Shown: in pieces, positions 34,701-45,708 of the stretch | Numbering within the stretch: the first letter of the stretch is position 1 | Layout of the letters: every line of letters begins with the position of its first letter | NCBI GenBank assembly: GCA_905221615.1 | Contig: CAJNDT010005557.1 | Location: 543,630 to 607,629, forward strand | Reading direction: 5' to 3' | Length of the DNA: 64,000 bases | From: Symbiodinium sp. CCMP2592 | Taxonomy: Eukaryota > Sar > Dinophyceae > Suessiales > Symbiodiniaceae | Position numbers and translations under genes: made by a program | The notes under the pieces: model-generated | Database searches by the model: none | What the model was told of the DNA's origin: nothing | The model's input: the letters and a program-made list of their open reading frames with translations, nothing else

Positions 34701-35019
34701 TCTGGGGAAATTTAGAGCTTGGGGGTTCGGGTTTCGGGATCCAGGGTGTAGGGTTGTCCATTTGGTAGGCTAATGCTTCTTTCAGGATTATTCCCAAGCC
34801 TATTACTTGAAACCATGAGTCCTGAACTGCGTTGCCGTCAATCCGGCATGTCCAAATCAGCCTAGCTTTAGGGAGTTTCGAGCCAAGTTACGTAGGTAAA
34901 CAGCTCCTAGCCCAAAAGCACCTCAAGCAACATAGCAACATCCCCGGCACTGACCCCTGGTCCCTCTTACAGAAAGCGGTTCGGAACTAGGTCTGGGAAA
35001 TCATGCCTTGCTCGGGCCC

Positions 35020-35069
35020 CGACAGCGCACCCAAAAGGCTGCGCCACCAGCATCCCCTCGCAGAACAAC
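35020..35069 (-). CDS. Candidate exon, unidentified
   Basis: CAAG|G acceptor, then LFCEGMLVAQPFG with GC donors available after V or after G. GC-rich island amid repeats. Confidence 0.35.
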
Positions 35070-35429
35070 CTTGCAAGGTTTAAGGAAATCAAAGACTCAG
35101 CGTTTCCTAAACCCTAAACCCCGAAACCTAAACCTTAAGGCCCTAAACCCTATAAACCCTAAATCCTGAACCCTAAACCTTAGTTTAGGATTTGTGGGTT
35201 CAGGCTGGCGGGACTTCCACTCTCACAAAATGCAACCTGTTCCCGCTAGTCAGCCGAAGAAGCTGAAGCAATTTAGGGTTTAGGGTTTAGGGGCTTAAGA
35301 TTAGGTTTACGCATAACATGATAGAACTCTGCGAAGGCGTAACCAGGTCGAGAGGAGAGCGTTCACGCAAGCACCCCGAAAAGCCACCCTGATACATCCG
35401 TGTGTAGTATGCGAATCTTATGTGTATTT

Positions 35430-35436
35430 CTATACA

Positions 35437-35481
<45 letters not shown>

Positions 35482-35535
35482 TTATATATATATATATGTA
35501 CGTAAGTATGATGCATGTATGTATGCATGTATGTG
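35430..35535. repeat. (TA)n/(GTAT)n microsatellite
   Basis: TA run then GTATGCATGTAT. Confidence 0.93.
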
Positions 35536-35642
35536 TATAGACACTGGCTCATCGTTCCTACGACAGCCTGACCTTAGAATATGTGGCTGATGTGGCTTAT
35601 TTGCTTCAACCAACTAGTGCTGCATCCGAGACAAGAAAACCC

Positions 35643-35900
35643 AAAGGGTCCAAGTATCATTATGGTATATACTTATAGGGCATTCTTTTAAAATGTAATG
35701 CACCACACCTTTGACTCAAGCAGGCGCTGCTCAAATTGAGCTTACACTATAGAGTATTTTGGGGGTCTAAGTATATACCTGGACCCTACGGAACCTTCCC
35801 TTTTAGGGCCCCCTAATAAGATTTCTTTATATAAGTTCCTAAAAAGGTAGGTCATGTGGGGTTAAGGATAGTATATACCATAATGATACCTGGACCCTTT
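35643..35900. mobile_element. Palindrome BB (258 bp) with a nested family N copy
   Basis: 30-bp terminal inverted repeats differing at one base (AAAGGGTCCAAGTATCATTA ...). A second 3'-arm-like stretch (CTAAGTATATACCTGGACCC) precedes a nested family-N palindrome at about 35792..35868. Confidence 0.82.
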
Positions 35901-36680
35901 GTTGGGAAAGCACCTGAAACATAAACCCCTGCACACTGGAACCTGGAGCCGCAAAATTACCAACACCTGCTAGCCCGCACCGTCATCGGTCACCCAAAGC
36001 CCATACGAGACCCTCCACCAGGTTTGGAGAAGTATCTTATTAGTTAAAGTCGGAGTTTATAGTCAAAGTTGAAGCTAACAGAAGGTAGCCATGCTCACGA
36101 GAGTCCCAGATCTGGGTGCTTGTGGATCTACTCATGATCCTCTTGCTCACCCCCCAAATCCTGCTACAGTACACAAAACCTGAAAGCAAAGTAACTACGA
36201 AGTGGTACGTGACCCTTGCACAAAGCCGTAAAACCCGTAGCAGGTTCCCAAGATGTCCTCAGTCTCAACCCCCAAACCCTAGACCCGGCAGCAGCTTTGG
36301 TTTGAGGTGTTTAGGGTTTAGGGTTTAGGGAGCCCTACACCCTAAACGATTAGAATCCTTTTTAAGGGAATCTTAAACAAAAGAAGAGGCTGTTAGAGGT
36401 TTGGGGTTTAGGGCTTGGGGGTTTGGGGTTCAGGGTTTGCAGTAAGTATGAGAGCACACCCCCAGAAAAGAAATTCAATAACATAACCAAAAAGTTAAAT
36501 TTGGGGTTAAGCTTTCGCTGAACCATGCGAAGCTTTGAGGCCAACCTGATCGAGATCCTGGAATGAGCCACAACAACAAGGTCTCATCTTTCAACCATGC
36601 AGATTGTCTCATCTGCTGTTCTGCGGAGTGGTTGGCTGGGCCGGGGAGGGTCGTCGTTGACGTTTGAGGCGCAGCTTTGC

Positions 36681-36726
36681 CATGCCTCCCGCTGTCAACA
36701 ACCCCTCTGGCCCCAAGTTCTGATGC
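36681..36726 (-). CDS. Candidate exon, unidentified
   Basis: AGAG|G acceptor, HQNLGPEGLLTAGGM, donor ATG|GC. Both boundaries fit the rule derived from the thiolase-like gene. Confidence 0.45.
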
Positions 36727-36850
36727 CTCTTAATTAATGAGGAAGGCGAGACCCCTTTAATGGCACTTCCTGAAGAGCTATATCTGTAATATTGGGGCCT
36801 CAATCATTTCAGCGATAAAGGGATATTGCTACTACTTACTACTTAGTTCG

Positions 36851-37027
36851 TCTTATTCCGTCCCAACCCTAAAGCCCTAAAACCCTACAAACCCTAAAGC
36901 CCCAAACCCTAAAGCCCCTTAAGCTCGAAACACTAAAACCCTACAGGCCCTTTAAAACCCTATAAACCCTAAAGCCCCTTTAGCCCCCAAGCACTAAAAC
37001 CCTACAGGCCCTTAAATCCTGAAACCT
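36851..37027. repeat. CCCTAAAGCCCC-type tandem repeat
   Basis: A larger unit (CACTAAAACCCTACAGGCCC) is duplicated at about 36930 and 36990. Confidence 0.75.
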
Positions 37028-37141
37028 TACTTGGAGGATCATGGGACTTAGTAAATAAGGTTATAAGTACCCTAATTGGAGTTATAAGTATAGTTACCTT
37101 ATTTATAACCCTAGTTACTAAGTCCCATGATCCTCCAAGTA
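37028..37141. mobile_element. Family A palindrome, full
   Basis: 27-bp perfect terminal inverted repeats, 114 bp. Abuts a candidate exon at 37149. Confidence 0.9.
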
Positions 37142-37148
37142 AATCTGC

Positions 37149-37237
37149 AGGCCGCCGACTTTCTGCAGATCGATGGCTGGTGCCCCAGACAGCTCCTCGG
37201 CAAGCTGGGCCTCGGTGGCAGATGACTTCAACTGGGA
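37149..37237 (-). CDS. Candidate exon, unidentified
   Basis: Open frame LKSSATEAQLAEELSGAPAI then DLQKVGGLQ, helix-like and GC-rich. Acceptor could be CCAG|T at 37237 or CGAG|G at 37210. A family-A palindrome abuts its 3' end. Confidence 0.45.
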
Positions 37238-37382
37238 GTTAGGATTAGGGGGACCCGTGGGGATATAGACCCTCTCAATAAGGCCCCTTTTAAGAGAGCC
37301 AGAAGTAGGGTTCAGAAGGGGTACCCCTTAAGGGGTCTCCCTAATAATACTACCTATCAACCCTCTGCAAGCCTCCCCAACC

Positions 37383-37475
37383 GAGAGGTCCAAAGTACCT
37401 ATATAAGTAGAATGTAGGATTTTATTCGGAATTAATTACCAAGCTTCCCCCAAAGTACGTATTTCTAAGTAGAAT
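37383..37475. mobile_element. Family K element with repeated arm
   Basis: CCAAAGTACCTATATAAGTA GAATGT-type arm occurs twice (37390 and 37450), directly before the C' copy. Confidence 0.6.
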
Positions 37476-37503
37476 GTCGGGTTTCGGTTACTATTATAGA
37501 TTT

Positions 37504-37614
37504 CCCTCAGGCTCCATGTACCCATATAGTAGATACTTAGGCCTTAAAGTGCCAAAATAGGGACCCCTTTAAGGCCTAAGTATCTACTATATAGGATACA
37601 TGGAGCCTTTGGAT
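37504..37614. mobile_element. Family C' palindrome, full
   Basis: GGCTCCATGTACCCATATAG opposite CTATATAGGATACATGGAGC. A K-type arm precedes it. Confidence 0.85.
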
Positions 37615-37656
37615 TTGGGGAAGTTGAAGTACCCAACCCTCTGCAAGCTTCGTAAC

Positions 37657-37735
37657 TACTTGGGCGATCATGGGACTTAGTAGGAAAGGTTCCTTAAGGG
37701 GTCTTTAAAGGGTTCTATAGGGATGCATTAGGAGT
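37657..37735. mobile_element. Family A 5' arm followed by module
   Basis: TACTTGGGCGATCATGGGAC then TTAG, running into GGTTCCTTAAGGGGTC and GGGTTCTATAGGGAT of the module in reverse orientation. Confidence 0.65.
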
Positions 37736-38077
37736 TTAGGCTTTAGGGTGATAAGTACCTAGCTTGACTTAAACTGAGTTATATGTAATGACAACTAGAT
37801 TTGCTGAACCCAGAGACTCCGAAACCCCATAATTGCACATCAATCCTCAACTCACGATTCCCAAAACCACATCGGAAGTCTTTTAGGAACCCGTTGAAAG
37901 CAACCCTATACTCTCATCCCGCACCGTCTAAACCCTTTCCCTCGACCCTACACCAACCTAAGCTCTACACCCGAAACCCCTAACCCCCAAACCCTTCAAT
38001 GAATCCTCACAGGAACCCTAAACCTAAAGTCTACACCCTCAACCCCTCTGCACCTACACCTTTACAGGCATCCAAAC

Positions 38078-38160
38078 AACCAGGAACGCGAAGTGTTGCG
38101 ACGAACTGGGCGCCCGGACCGCAACCTGCAGCTCCATCTCCAGAGCCCGTGCCTGCGGAC
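38078..38160 (-). CDS. Candidate exon, unidentified
   Basis: GCAG|G acceptor; frame ARALEMELQVAVRAPSSSQH is open, a GLY/ALA-rich frame also is, so phase is unresolved. Confidence 0.35.
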
Positions 38161-38325
38161 AAATTCCTAGGGTATCGGGGTTTAGGGTTTCGGGGTTAAG
38201 GGTGTAGGGTTTGAGCATTTCTGGGTTTAGGGTTTCGGGCATTAGGGACAGGATTGGTGTTTAGGGTCGGGATAACTACAAGGTCCGACGAGACTCTTCA
38301 AGTATACCGGCTGTTGTATATGGCT

Positions 38326-38436
38326 TGGGTACTGCCCCCATACAGTAACAATCAATCTACAATAGCGCTACTATTAAAGTCCTAATATGTCTATATTAAG
38401 AATTTTTTTCAACTGTTACTGACATGGCCCCTAAGC
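38326..38436. mobile_element. Family P palindrome, diverged
   Basis: GGTACTGCCCCCATACAGTA to ACTGTTACTGACATGGCCCC. Confidence 0.75.
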
Positions 38437-38814
38437 CCAACAAATTAGTGGCCGAGGGTTCGTAACTATTAGACGGTTTAGGGCTTCTGGGACCAAAAGT
38501 TTCAATTCTCAAGCCTCAGATAGGGGTCACTTGTGGGCAACTGGATCCTTGTCGACACCTATACATCCGTGTAGACCCCAATAAAAGACTATAATCACAC
38601 TGCTACGTGGCCACTTGGACCCTTAGGTAAGGCAAGGGATTCCCAAGGCTTTCATGTATATGTTCGGCAGCGTATACAACTCGATGTCCTCTGACTCTAC
38701 GCGGTGCTCCAGCACTGTTGTCTGTCATGCACATCTTTGCAAAACTAAAAAGTCCTAAACCCTTAAATACTACAACTAAAACCATAAACCTCAAAACGTC
38801 CACGCAACTGTAAA

Positions 38815-38973
38815 CCATATATATATATATATATATATATATTTATTTATTTATATTTATTTATCTATTTTATGTATTTATATCACAAACCATACCCGAA
38901 GTATGGAGCTATGAGGTTTTAGGCCGTCTGTCCGTCTATCTATGTATCTATGTATCTATCTATATCTACAAAA

Positions 38974-39010
<37 letters not shown>
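38815..39010. repeat. (TA)n and (TTTA)n tracts
   Basis: Two TA runs separated by about 60 bp. Confidence 0.92.
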
Positions 39011-39013
<3 letters not shown>

Positions 39014-39123
39014 GTCTTAATGAAACCTGGAAACCTGGATTCCAGATGCCTTAACCACAGGAATTCCCCGTCAGGGCTAGCTGTTCCTAGACCCGAAGCC
39101 CTGAACCCTAGACCCCTAAAGAC

Positions 39124-39214
39124 TAAACCCAAGAGTAACCTGGGTGCCCTTTTTGGTTTAAAGGAACTTATAAGGGAACCTGAGCCCTAAAAAAAGGGCC
39201 TACTCTAGATCCCT
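39124..39214. mobile_element. Family B palindrome, internally deleted
   Basis: Keeps AACCCAAGAGTAACCT, CCCTTTTTGGTTTAAAGG and GGGCCTACTCTAGATCC; about 20 bp are missing. Confidence 0.75.
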
Positions 39215-39253
39215 AAGGACTATAAATAAACTATAAACCCTAAATCTCGTGTA

Positions 39254-39362
39254 CCCAGAGCCTCCAAAATCCCTTAATTAAGGAATATACCTTTAGTAAT
39301 AACAGGGGATCCTATTATGATGTCCGGTATATTCCCTAACTAAGGGAGTACGGAGGCTCTGA
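39254..39362. mobile_element. Family G palindrome with about 22-bp target duplication
   Basis: Arms CAGAGCCTCCAAAATCCCTT / GTACGGAGGCTCTG. Flanks CTATAAACCCTAAATCTCGT (39231..) and CTATAACCCTGAATCTCGTG (39363..) are an imperfect 22-23 bp direct repeat. Confidence 0.85.
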
Positions 39363-39549
39363 CTATAACCCTGAATCTCGTGTAAATCTCAAGTTCAGCG
39401 ATGGGGTTCCCTTCTGTTGTGGGGTTTTCGGGCAGCAGACGGTGCCACGGTTGAGGGTTTAGGGTTTAGGGTTAGGGTTTAGGGTTTCGGGTTTGTCAGA
39501 TTTACCATTTGTCTGTGCAACATGACCTATATCATCACATACACAACGC

Positions 39550-39589
39550 ATGCGGAACTCCACCTTGAGCAACGGCTCCTCTGTAGAAC
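39550..39589 (-). CDS. Candidate exon, unidentified
   Basis: CGAG|G acceptor, FYRGAVAQGGVPH, donor CAT|GC. Good fit to the splice rule. Confidence 0.45.
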
Positions 39590-39663
39590 CTCGCCAACAG
39601 CACCGAGTGTGAGGAAGGGTGGTGGTGGTCAAGTGGGCCCTTGTTCTTCCTGCAGAACTTACC

Positions 39664-39800
39664 CAGAGCCTCAAAAACCCCTTAATTGAGGATATTAGGG
39701 GCTCCTATGATAATTTAAGGTATATTCCTTAAAGGATAGAAGGGCTCCTATGATAATTTATAAGGCAAATTCCTTAGTTGGGGGATTTTGGGGTTCTGTC
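39664..39800. mobile_element. Family G palindrome with internal duplication
   Basis: GGGCTCCTATGATAATTTA occurs twice (39700 and 39750 regions), lengthening the element to 137 bp. Confidence 0.75.
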
Positions 39801-40038
39801 CAGGTAAGAACAGGGGTGCCAAAAGGAGGGCGCACGTACCTGTTTGATACGTTGGCCTTAGAGGGCTTTTTGGAGTTTAGGGTGTAGGGTAAAGTATGTA
39901 CTATGTTTACTAATGCTCGGACCCGTCGGACCCAGTAAAACTCAGTCAAACACTAAGGTACCCTTATGCGACGCTGATATGAAACGTATGAAGCTCGGGG
40001 GCGGAGGGGACTCAACCTCAATACTCCGGGGTTCGCGC

Positions 40039-40078
40039 TGTGGGCGCAAAACTGGATGTCGAGGAGTACCTCGATGGC
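40039..40078 (-). CDS. Candidate exon, unidentified
   Basis: CGAG|G acceptor, AIEVLLDIQFCAH, donor A|GC. Confidence 0.42.
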
Positions 40079-40090
40079 CTCGGATCACTT

Positions 40091-40202
40091 ACCCTAAGGG
40101 TCCATGTACCCATATACTAGATACTTTGGCCCCAAAGTACCTATATAGGGACTACTTTAAGGCCCATGTATATACTATATAGGTACATGAACCCTTAGGG
40201 TT
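40091..40202. mobile_element. Family C palindrome, full
   Basis: ACCCTAAGGGTCCATGTACC opposite AGGTACATGAACCCTTAGGG. Confidence 0.9.
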
Positions 40203-41302
40203 AGGGTCTGGTTGAGGGACTAGGGTCTAGGGGTTTGGGATTTGGAGTTCAGGGCCCTGGAACGGACCAGCTACCTACAAAGATGGTTGCTGTTCCTTAA
40301 GCTTCAACCTGATATGAGCATCCCGGTAGCATCCGTAACTAAGCTCAACGGCTGGAAATGAGTAGCAAGGACCCAGAGTGCACCAGAGGCTCAGACAGTT
40401 CTCTATTCCATAAACTTGACATCAAGAGCGCTCCTGCACCGAAACGAAGGAACATCTACAACTCACGTTGAAGCATTTAGCGTGAACCGGCGCTAGCAAT
40501 AACCATGGAAAGTTACAGAATCATATTGTTCATGCAAACTGCTCAAGCATCAAGCAGTTTTCAAGGGTCTACCCTCGCCTCTAAAAGAGCTGGAGCTTTG
40601 TTTTCCGCTTGCCAAACAGGTAAGCAAACATAACTCCGACACAACTCATCCTCAACCCAGCAAAGGTACTTGGCATGCACAGGCTTACACATCTGCCAGA
40701 GAGGTGCGTGGTCCCTGAACCCTTTACCTAGACCCTATAGACATTCGACCTCGAACACTGAACCCTAAACCCTAAATCCCTTAACCTTGATCCCTAACCC
40801 TAAGACTCCAAGGGCTCACATTTCAAGGCTTTTGGGCCCAAAGACCATATTATGTAAGGCTTTTGGGCCATGTTGAGCCTTAGGGTAACCTCTAGACCTT
40901 GAACCCTAAACTTAGGTACAACACCCACCGGAAAGCTGCACCCGATCCCTCCGGGGCACGCGCCTGAATAAGGCGTATCCTGCTCCACTCCTTCGATCGA
41001 CGGTTTTTGGGAGTTTAGGCCTTGGGGCCCTGAACCCGAAACCCTGAAGGACCCTCCTTGTACCCTCAAATAGGGGGTATATGGTACCAAATAAGGGGCA
41101 TTTAGGGTCTAGTAGAGGGTAGATGGAGGGTCTAGGCTCTGTTGTTGTACATAAAACAATCCGGGCCTTAAGCCTTGAACCCTGAACCCTTAGTTAGGGT
41201 TTAGGGTACGGTTCTTGAGGCTTTAGAGTATATAGGCAGTATACGTAGGTCTGAATCTAATGGAGACCCTTTGGCATAAAGCCCCGAAACCCGGAACATG
41301 AA

Positions 41303-41398
41303 GCCCTACCCTTGGGCCCAAAGTAGTTCCTTTTTGGGATGACCTAATAGGATTCTAAACATGAACCCCAAAAAGGAACTACTTTAGGGCCTTAGGGC
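41303..41398. mobile_element. Family J palindrome
   Basis: GGGCCCAAAGTAGTTCCTTT opposite AAAGGAACTACTTTAGGGCC. Confidence 0.88.
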
Positions 41399-41793
41399 AA
41401 AGCCTAGCGCTCCCAAAAAACTCTGAAGGCCTGGTTCCGAGTTGTGCTTACGAAAGGTAGGGTACTGTTTTGGCGCTTGGTGATATCAGCGTCTTGGCGA
41501 GAGTCTCACCAACTTCACGGTTCAAACCCTTCAGGGCTTAGGGCTTGAGGTTGAGGGCGTTGAGTTCGCAGGTTGCTAAGCCCTGTAATTACGAGAGTGA
41601 GTCCTGGACTCTGATCCCTAAACGCTTGGGGGCTCTTGCTTACATCCCTACAGAATTTTATTCTGTAGTCCCGGAGAGCTTGCCTGGAAATTCGCCTCCT
41701 TCTCCAGCCGTCCTATCACCAATTGGACCAACCTTGGCTGTGATTTCGTTTGGGTTCGGATCTAAAGGCTACAGCGCTAGGATTATACGCTAC

Positions 41794-41889
41794 AGCGGCC
41801 TTAATAGTTGGAATGGAGTTGGGGGTATGTTAGTTAAGGCATAATTACAATCGGGAACCTTCAGGAACAGCATTGCTAATTATTCAGGC
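41794..41889. mobile_element. Family T palindrome, diverged
   Basis: GCGGCCTTAATAGTTGGAAT to GCATTGCTAATTATTCAGGC. Confidence 0.68.
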
Positions 41890-42057
41890 TTCTTGTCTTG
41901 CCGTCTGACAGTGTACGGCATAACACTACTCAATAGAACAGTCGCGATAGCAGTACTGCCCAGTCTTCCGCAAGCTCGAATCACATTGTTCAAAGCCCAC
42001 GGCAAATTGCCTAAATCCTAAACCCTACAGCCTAAAAATGCCTAAAACCTATAACCC

Positions 42058-42176
42058 TACAGTAAACTCCAAAAAGTTGGAAACCGGATTAAGGCACAAA
42101 TAGTGCTGGGATTCCCTATACATTGCTCTTAAGGATCGCGGCTATGGGGTTTCCAACTTTTAAGCTGCTACTGTAA
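42058..42176. mobile_element. Family L palindrome
   Basis: TACAGTAAACTCCAAAAAGT then TGGAAACC, opposite GGTTTCCAACTTTTAAGCTG then CTACTGTA. Confidence 0.85.
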
Positions 42177-42362
42177 GCCCTGAACACCCCGTACTCAACC
42201 CGATTGGAAACCTAGGCTCAGTTTGGAGCCTCTGCTATGAAGATTCCGGCTGCTGAAAATGGTTGTGGACACAAGAACTGCAAGCAACAAACAGATGACT
42301 CACCGGAAGCCCTAAGCCATGCAAGGTCCTCACACTTAGGTTTCGGGCTTCGGGGATGTGCT

Positions 42363-42474
42363 ACCCTAAGGGTCCATGTGCCTATATACTATATACATGG
42401 GCCTTAAAGTAGTCCCTATATAGGTAATTTTAGGGCCAAAGTATCTAGTATATGGGCACATGGACCGTTAGGGC
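42363..42474. mobile_element. Family C palindrome, full
   Basis: ACCCTAAGGGTCCATGTGCC opposite GGGCACATGGACCGTTAGGG. Confidence 0.88.
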
Positions 42475-42863
42475 GATATCCGAAACTCGAAACGTACTCC
42501 CAAGAATGGAAAGCCTGAAGCCTCAAATCCTGCACAGGGACACCATGAAGCCCTTAAGCCTAAACACCTATAGACCAGCACAAACCACAATTCACACATC
42601 ATGCCTTCGACTTAGCCGATTCCTGCCACGTATACAACGCGCGGATGCATGCATGTTTGAGTGGGGTCGCTGTCTGCTGATGTGGATTCGGGGGGACTAC
42701 CGCGACACAGAGGCAATTAGGTTGGTTCGCCAAACCCGAGACACTTAAGCCCTAAATCCCCACCGCGGCGTACCCCTTTTGTTACGTCTTAACGAGGAAT
42801 ATGAGGCCCTTTAAGCGATGCGGGGGGGGGGGGTTCTCGCAGACCCCTGAGCCTTATAAACCC

Positions 42864-42960
42864 TACCCATAGGCTCCACAGTAAGAGTAGTTCCTTAATG
42901 AGATTACCTTATAAGATTCTATATACAACCACAAAAAGGCACTTCTATGGAGCCTCGAGG
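42864..42960. mobile_element. Family J palindrome
   Basis: CATAGGCTCCACAGTAAGAG to AGGCACTTCTATGGAGCCTC. Confidence 0.75.
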
Positions 42961-42972
42961 TAAGCACCATGC

Positions 42973-43040
42973 CCCAAATCAAAATAGTAATTCCGAATAA
43001 AACTCCTACATTCTACTGTATAGGTACTTTGGACCCTTAG
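42973..43040. mobile_element. Family K fragment with 14-bp target duplication
   Basis: CTACATTCTACTGTATAGGT then ACTTTGGACCCTTAG; flanked by GGTAAGCACCATGC at 42959..42972 and 43041..43054. Confidence 0.8.
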
Positions 43041-43139
43041 GGTAAGCACCATGCTCAAAGCTTCCTCTGAGGATCTGGCTCCGGGAGACGGGATAACCTT
43101 TGGGGACAGTAGCCCAGTCTCAGGGCTTAGAGAGTTGAC

Positions 43140-43236
43140 CCACTTGTCGGGTATCATGGGGAACTACAGCTTAAACTTTTGGCTATATAGGGACTCTACT
43201 ACCCGAAAAAGGCTAAAGGTTGCCTACTCTACCACT
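43140..43236. mobile_element. Family I palindrome
   Basis: CACTTGTCGGGTATCATGGG to AAGGTTGCCTACTCTACCAC. Confidence 0.8.
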
Positions 43237-43244
43237 AGGTTGAA

Positions 43245-43342
43245 CCCTCAACCACCCAAAAGCCTACCCTTTTTCAAGGATTCATATGCGGACATCCATT
43301 TAAGGAATCCTAAAAGGGTAAGTTCTTCAGGGCTCAGGTAGG
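43245..43342. mobile_element. Family N palindrome
   Basis: AAAAGCCTACCCTTTTTCAA opposite TAAAAGGGTAAGTTCTTCAG. Confidence 0.72.
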
Positions 43343-43439
43343 GCTCAGGGTTTACGGCTACGGATCAAGGCTTAGGATGCTTTAGGGCTTGCGCTTCAAT
43401 TTTAAGGCTACTTAGCTTCAGGGCTTACATGGCTCTGTT

Positions 43440-43565
43440 TAGGGTTGAGGGTTTAAGGTTTAGGGTTTAGTGTTTAGGGTTTAAGGTTTAGGGTTTAGGG
43501 TTTAAGGTTTAGGGTTTAGGGTTTTAAGGTTTAGGGTTTAGGGTTTTAAGGTTTAGGGGTTAGGA
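43440..43565. repeat. TTTAGGG-type array
   Basis: GGTTTAGGGTTTAA-type units in tandem. Confidence 0.85.
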
Positions 43566-43592
43566 TCCTGCGGTTTCAGAGTTCAGGGTGAA

Positions 43593-43760
43593 GGGCTATA
43601 GGGCTTATTGTAGTATCCTTAAGGGAGGGGGGTCCAAGGGGGGTATATAGCCTAGTGATCCCTAATCCTCCCTAGTACTCCCTAAGTTTCCCTTACAGTC
43701 CCCTAAGGATTCCTTATACCCTCCCCCCTTGAACCACCCTCCCTTAAGGATCCTATAAGC
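43593..43760. mobile_element. Palindrome W (168 bp)
   Basis: About 46-bp imperfect inverted repeats: GTATCCTTAAGGGAGGGGGG opposite CCACCCTCCCTTAAGGATCC. Confidence 0.85.
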
Positions 43761-44084
43761 TTAGGGTTTAGGATTACGACAGGGTTGCGAAGAGGGATAC
43801 TACACGGGATCCTGACAGGGAAACTAAGGGCTTTGCTGATTTAGGGTTTCAGGGTTCAGCGTTTCAAGGCTTCAAGGCTTGTTTCCATCCTGACGAGCTT
43901 TTGGGCTTAAGGGTTTAGGGTTGAAATATCAGCGGGCTTAGACAGTAAGGGTAAGCAGGTGTAGGATTTGGGAACTCTGTCCTTGAGGCTTTACTTGCCT
44001 CATATACAGCACCCAGTTGAAGCGAGCTTTTTTCCCTAAACCCGAAACTTTAAACAGTGAACCTTTGCCTGAGCACTTGGCAAC

Positions 44085-44181
44085 GTACTCGGTGAGCGTT
44101 TTTCATGCAAAGCTCCGCAACTGCGCACGCGAACTTGTAGAACTCCATCTCCCGCTGGTTTCCGCATCCTTCTCGCAGGCG
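44085..44181 (-). CDS. Candidate exon, possibly medium-chain dehydrogenase/reductase-like
   Basis: After GAAG|G one frame codes RKPAGDGVLQVRVRSCGALH, resembling the GxGEVLVRVxACGxxHSD start of zinc-type/MDR reductases. A second frame (NQREMEFYKFACAVAELCMK) is also open, so the identity is weak. Confidence 0.3.
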
Positions 44182-44399
44182 TCTGCCTCCCGTTTGTAAG
44201 GGAAGCCAAATCTGCGGATTTGATACACCTGCTTGTCGCATGGGACCATCATGCAGCCCGTTCCTGCTGTATCACAATGAGGAGGATATATTTAAGGACT
44301 TACGGACTACATATCTCCATGATCGCCCACCCAAATTAGATCCTGCACTAGACCCAGGGCTTTCGGTCACTATAAGACATAGACATGCACGTAAACAAA

Positions 44400-44458
44400 A
44401 GCAAGTATATATATATATATATATATATATACTATAATATACACATATGCACACCTAC

Positions 44459-44529
<71 letters not shown>

Positions 44530-44633
44530 TACAAATACACATGCGCATGCGCATGCGCATGCGCATGCGCCTACACATACACATACACAGACACATACAT
44601 AACATACATACACATAAACATACACATACCCAT

Positions 44634-44668
<35 letters not shown>

Positions 44669-44750
44669 ACCATACCCACACACGCACACATACACATATA
44701 CACACACATGAACATGCACATGCACATGCACATGCACACACATGCACAGA
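44400..44750. repeat. Long (CACATA)n/(GCGCAT)n/(CA)n microsatellite
   Basis: 350 bp of compound repeat, including five GCGCAT units at about 44541..44570. Gives several false Cys/Val/Met ORFs. Confidence 0.95.
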
Positions 44751-45077
44751 GACAAAGGAGCTGCGTAAGTTGCAACTTTGTTCAACCACCTATATTTCCG
44801 CACACACACCCACACTCGTTCAGATTAATCTAAAAACCAGACCCCGAAAACACACAAAGGCATCAAACAACAACGACTCTGAAGTGCCAGATGCCCAGAG
44901 CACTATCGACTCTAACAGAGTTTACGGTTTCGGTCCTGCAGCCCTTTCTCTCTGGAACAGCCTCAGCGCCTGAAGTGAGACCACATCGGCACAGCGAAAC
45001 CCCAAACCCGGGTTTAGGATTTCAGGGTTTACTCAGGGTATCCAGCCCCAAACCCTTAGTCCACTAACCTAGGCAAA

Positions 45078-45186
45078 CCCAAAGGGTCCTAGGTACTGTT
45101 ACGGGGGATACTTCCCCAAATCAGAACAGTAGTTCCTAATATAGAAACCCTACATTCTACTATATAGGTACTTTGGACCCTAAGGC
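45078..45186. mobile_element. Family K palindrome
   Basis: CCAAAGGGTCCTAGGTACTG to TATAGGTACTTTGGACCCTA. Confidence 0.8.
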
Positions 45187-45278
45187 AAAAACAAAAACAC
45201 AACATCACTCCAGGTCGAAACCCTAGTCTCGACTTCAAGAGGCCTCAACCACGGATCCTTTATGAAGGAGGAGCTCTC

Positions 45279-45481
45279 CCTAAGGGTCCATGTGCCCATG
45301 AAGGGGTTCCTTTAAGGGTTCCTTTAAGGGTTGCTATAAGGGTTCTATAGGGGCTCTATAGGGGTTTAGGGTTTAAGGGTCCATGTACCCATAAACTAGT
45401 TACTTTGGCCCTAAAGTAGCTCTATAGGGACTACTTTAAGGCCCATGTATATACCATATAGGTACATGGACCCTTAGGGTC
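45279..45481. mobile_element. Family C palindrome with module and repeated 5' arm
   Basis: Outer arm copy TAAGGGTCCATGTGCCCAT (45281..45299), reverse module (GGTTCCTTTAAGGGTTCC to GGGTTTAGGG), then a full palindrome starting with the same arm (45374..45392). Confidence 0.85.
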
Positions 45482-45529
45482 TATTTCTAGCTGAGGCCAT
45501 ATGCTTGACGCAGGGTGCCTGGAGGTTGT

Positions 45530-45708
45530 ACCCTTAGGGTGAAGGACCTTTTTATCATATACTCTCAAAAATACCAAACTTATTATCGAATAGGGCTCCG
45601 TTTAAAGGGCTCTACAAGGGATCTATTATAGGCTTCTAGAATACTCTCCATACATAACTACTATTCCAAAACCGAATACCTAATTATTGGTTTTTGGGAC
45701 CCTTGGGG
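45530..45708. mobile_element. Family D palindrome interrupted by a module fragment
   Basis: D arms at both ends; the middle holds GGGCTCCGTTTAAAGGGCTC and GGGATCTATTATAGG. ATACTCTC of the host occurs on both sides of the insert. Confidence 0.75.

Noticed and set aside
44770-44973. Plus ORF ending FGPAALSLWNSLSA, resembling the WNSLP tail of LINE reverse transcriptases
   Set aside because: No reverse transcriptase motifs nearby and the minus strand of the same bases is equally coding-like.
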